Below are positions 63,691 through 64,000 of a stretch of DNA of 64,000 nucleotides, in pieces; position 1 is the first letter of the stretch; each line of letters starts with the position of its first letter. Where the stretch lies: positions 106,368,893 through 106,432,892 of the forward strand of contig OY294044.1 in the NCBI GenBank assembly GCA_958510825.1. The letters are read 5' to 3'. This DNA is from Brachypterus glaber (taxonomy: Eukaryota > Arthropoda > Insecta > Coleoptera > Kateretidae). Position numbers and translations under genes: made by a program. Below the pieces are notes generated by a model, which did no database searches, was not told where the DNA came from, and saw only the letters and a list, made by a program, of their open reading frames with translations.

Positions 63691-64000
63691 TTTTCCCCGG
63701 GTACCTAATTAACACGGATCGGATCGAAATAGCCATTACCGGGGGCATGCAAAAATTAGAATTTTAAAAAACTCTTTTTTCAAGTAAATAGACACTTAAA
63801 ACTATTGTTCACCAAGCGGAATGTCATGTCCAGTAGTCGGCGAATTTCCAGTACTCGCATAGGCGCCGCGTTGACTCTAGCTTTAAGGCGAGGTTTTAAA
63901 TATTTACATTTTAATTCCTTTTTTTAATGATTCCATTTAAACGAGTAAGGTGGGAAAAAAAGTTATGGATAAATAAAAATTAAAAACTTTATTCTTAAAA
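63691..64000. other. End of window, no gene recognised
   Basis: CAGTAGTCGGCGAATTTCCAGTACTCG (split by one base from the 3384-4600 foldback end) marks another degenerate repeat. No coding signal. Confidence 0.35.

Noticed and set aside
63143..63767. ORFs rich in Leu, Tyr or Ile runs
   Set aside because: Direct translations of (ATT)n in different frames.

Overview
This is a strongly AT-rich eukaryotic window made almost entirely of transposable elements. It is most likely from an insect: it carries Penelope-like retroelements, RLE-type and jockey-like LINEs, Tc1/mariner-type TA-flanked foldbacks, tRNA-derived SINEs and a Transib/RAG1-family transposase. I see no conventional host gene with convincing exons, and no prokaryotic signal. 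The species cannot be fixed from the sequence. A 200-bp run of N (42744-42943) marks an assembly gap.

Layout. 1-13 kb: Penelope-like (PLE) inverted-repeat insertions (about 642-1095 and 1987-2715), foldbacks (3384-4600, 6432-7702), a hAT MITE with an 8-bp target duplication (4137-4497), a 70-bp satellite (8941-9780) that runs into a hammerhead-bearing palindrome (9743-10275), and a decayed LINE inside a TA-flanked element (10690-12643). 13-32 kb: palindromic MITEs, minisatellites, a tRNA-SINE (22055-22310), a doubly nested MITE (23697-24800) and one unexplained 126-codon ORF. 32-42 kb: a short Crypton-like ORF, a 1.7-kb near-perfect palindrome carrying PLE endonuclease C-termini (32729-34434), TA-flanked CAGGGTG elements, and a LINE nested in a mariner-like foldback (39985-42148). 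42-45 kb: an intact 649-residue RAG1/Transib-family transposase (42987-44936). 45-60 kb: more MITEs, a 699-bp palindromic retroelement with a textbook hammerhead ribozyme (49313-50011), a 137-bp satellite, a hammerhead-like PLE insertion (52703-53099), SINEs and foldbacks. 60-64 kb: an exon-like remnant, an ATGCAT-rich satellite, the C-terminal half of an RLE-type LINE (62322-63146, minus) and a tandem array built around (ATT)n.

Main theme. At least four distinct retroelement families here share one architecture: a near-perfect inverted repeat, where tested a 12-16-bp target duplication, and a hammerhead or hammerhead-like motif in each arm. Two of the families also carry recognisable PLE GIY-YIG endonuclease sequence. 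The copy at 49921-49965 keeps every conserved hammerhead position, while its three relatives each carry a single-site lesion. The second notable item is the RAG1-like transposase, which keeps all three DDE acidic residues and the Cys/His zinc ligands.
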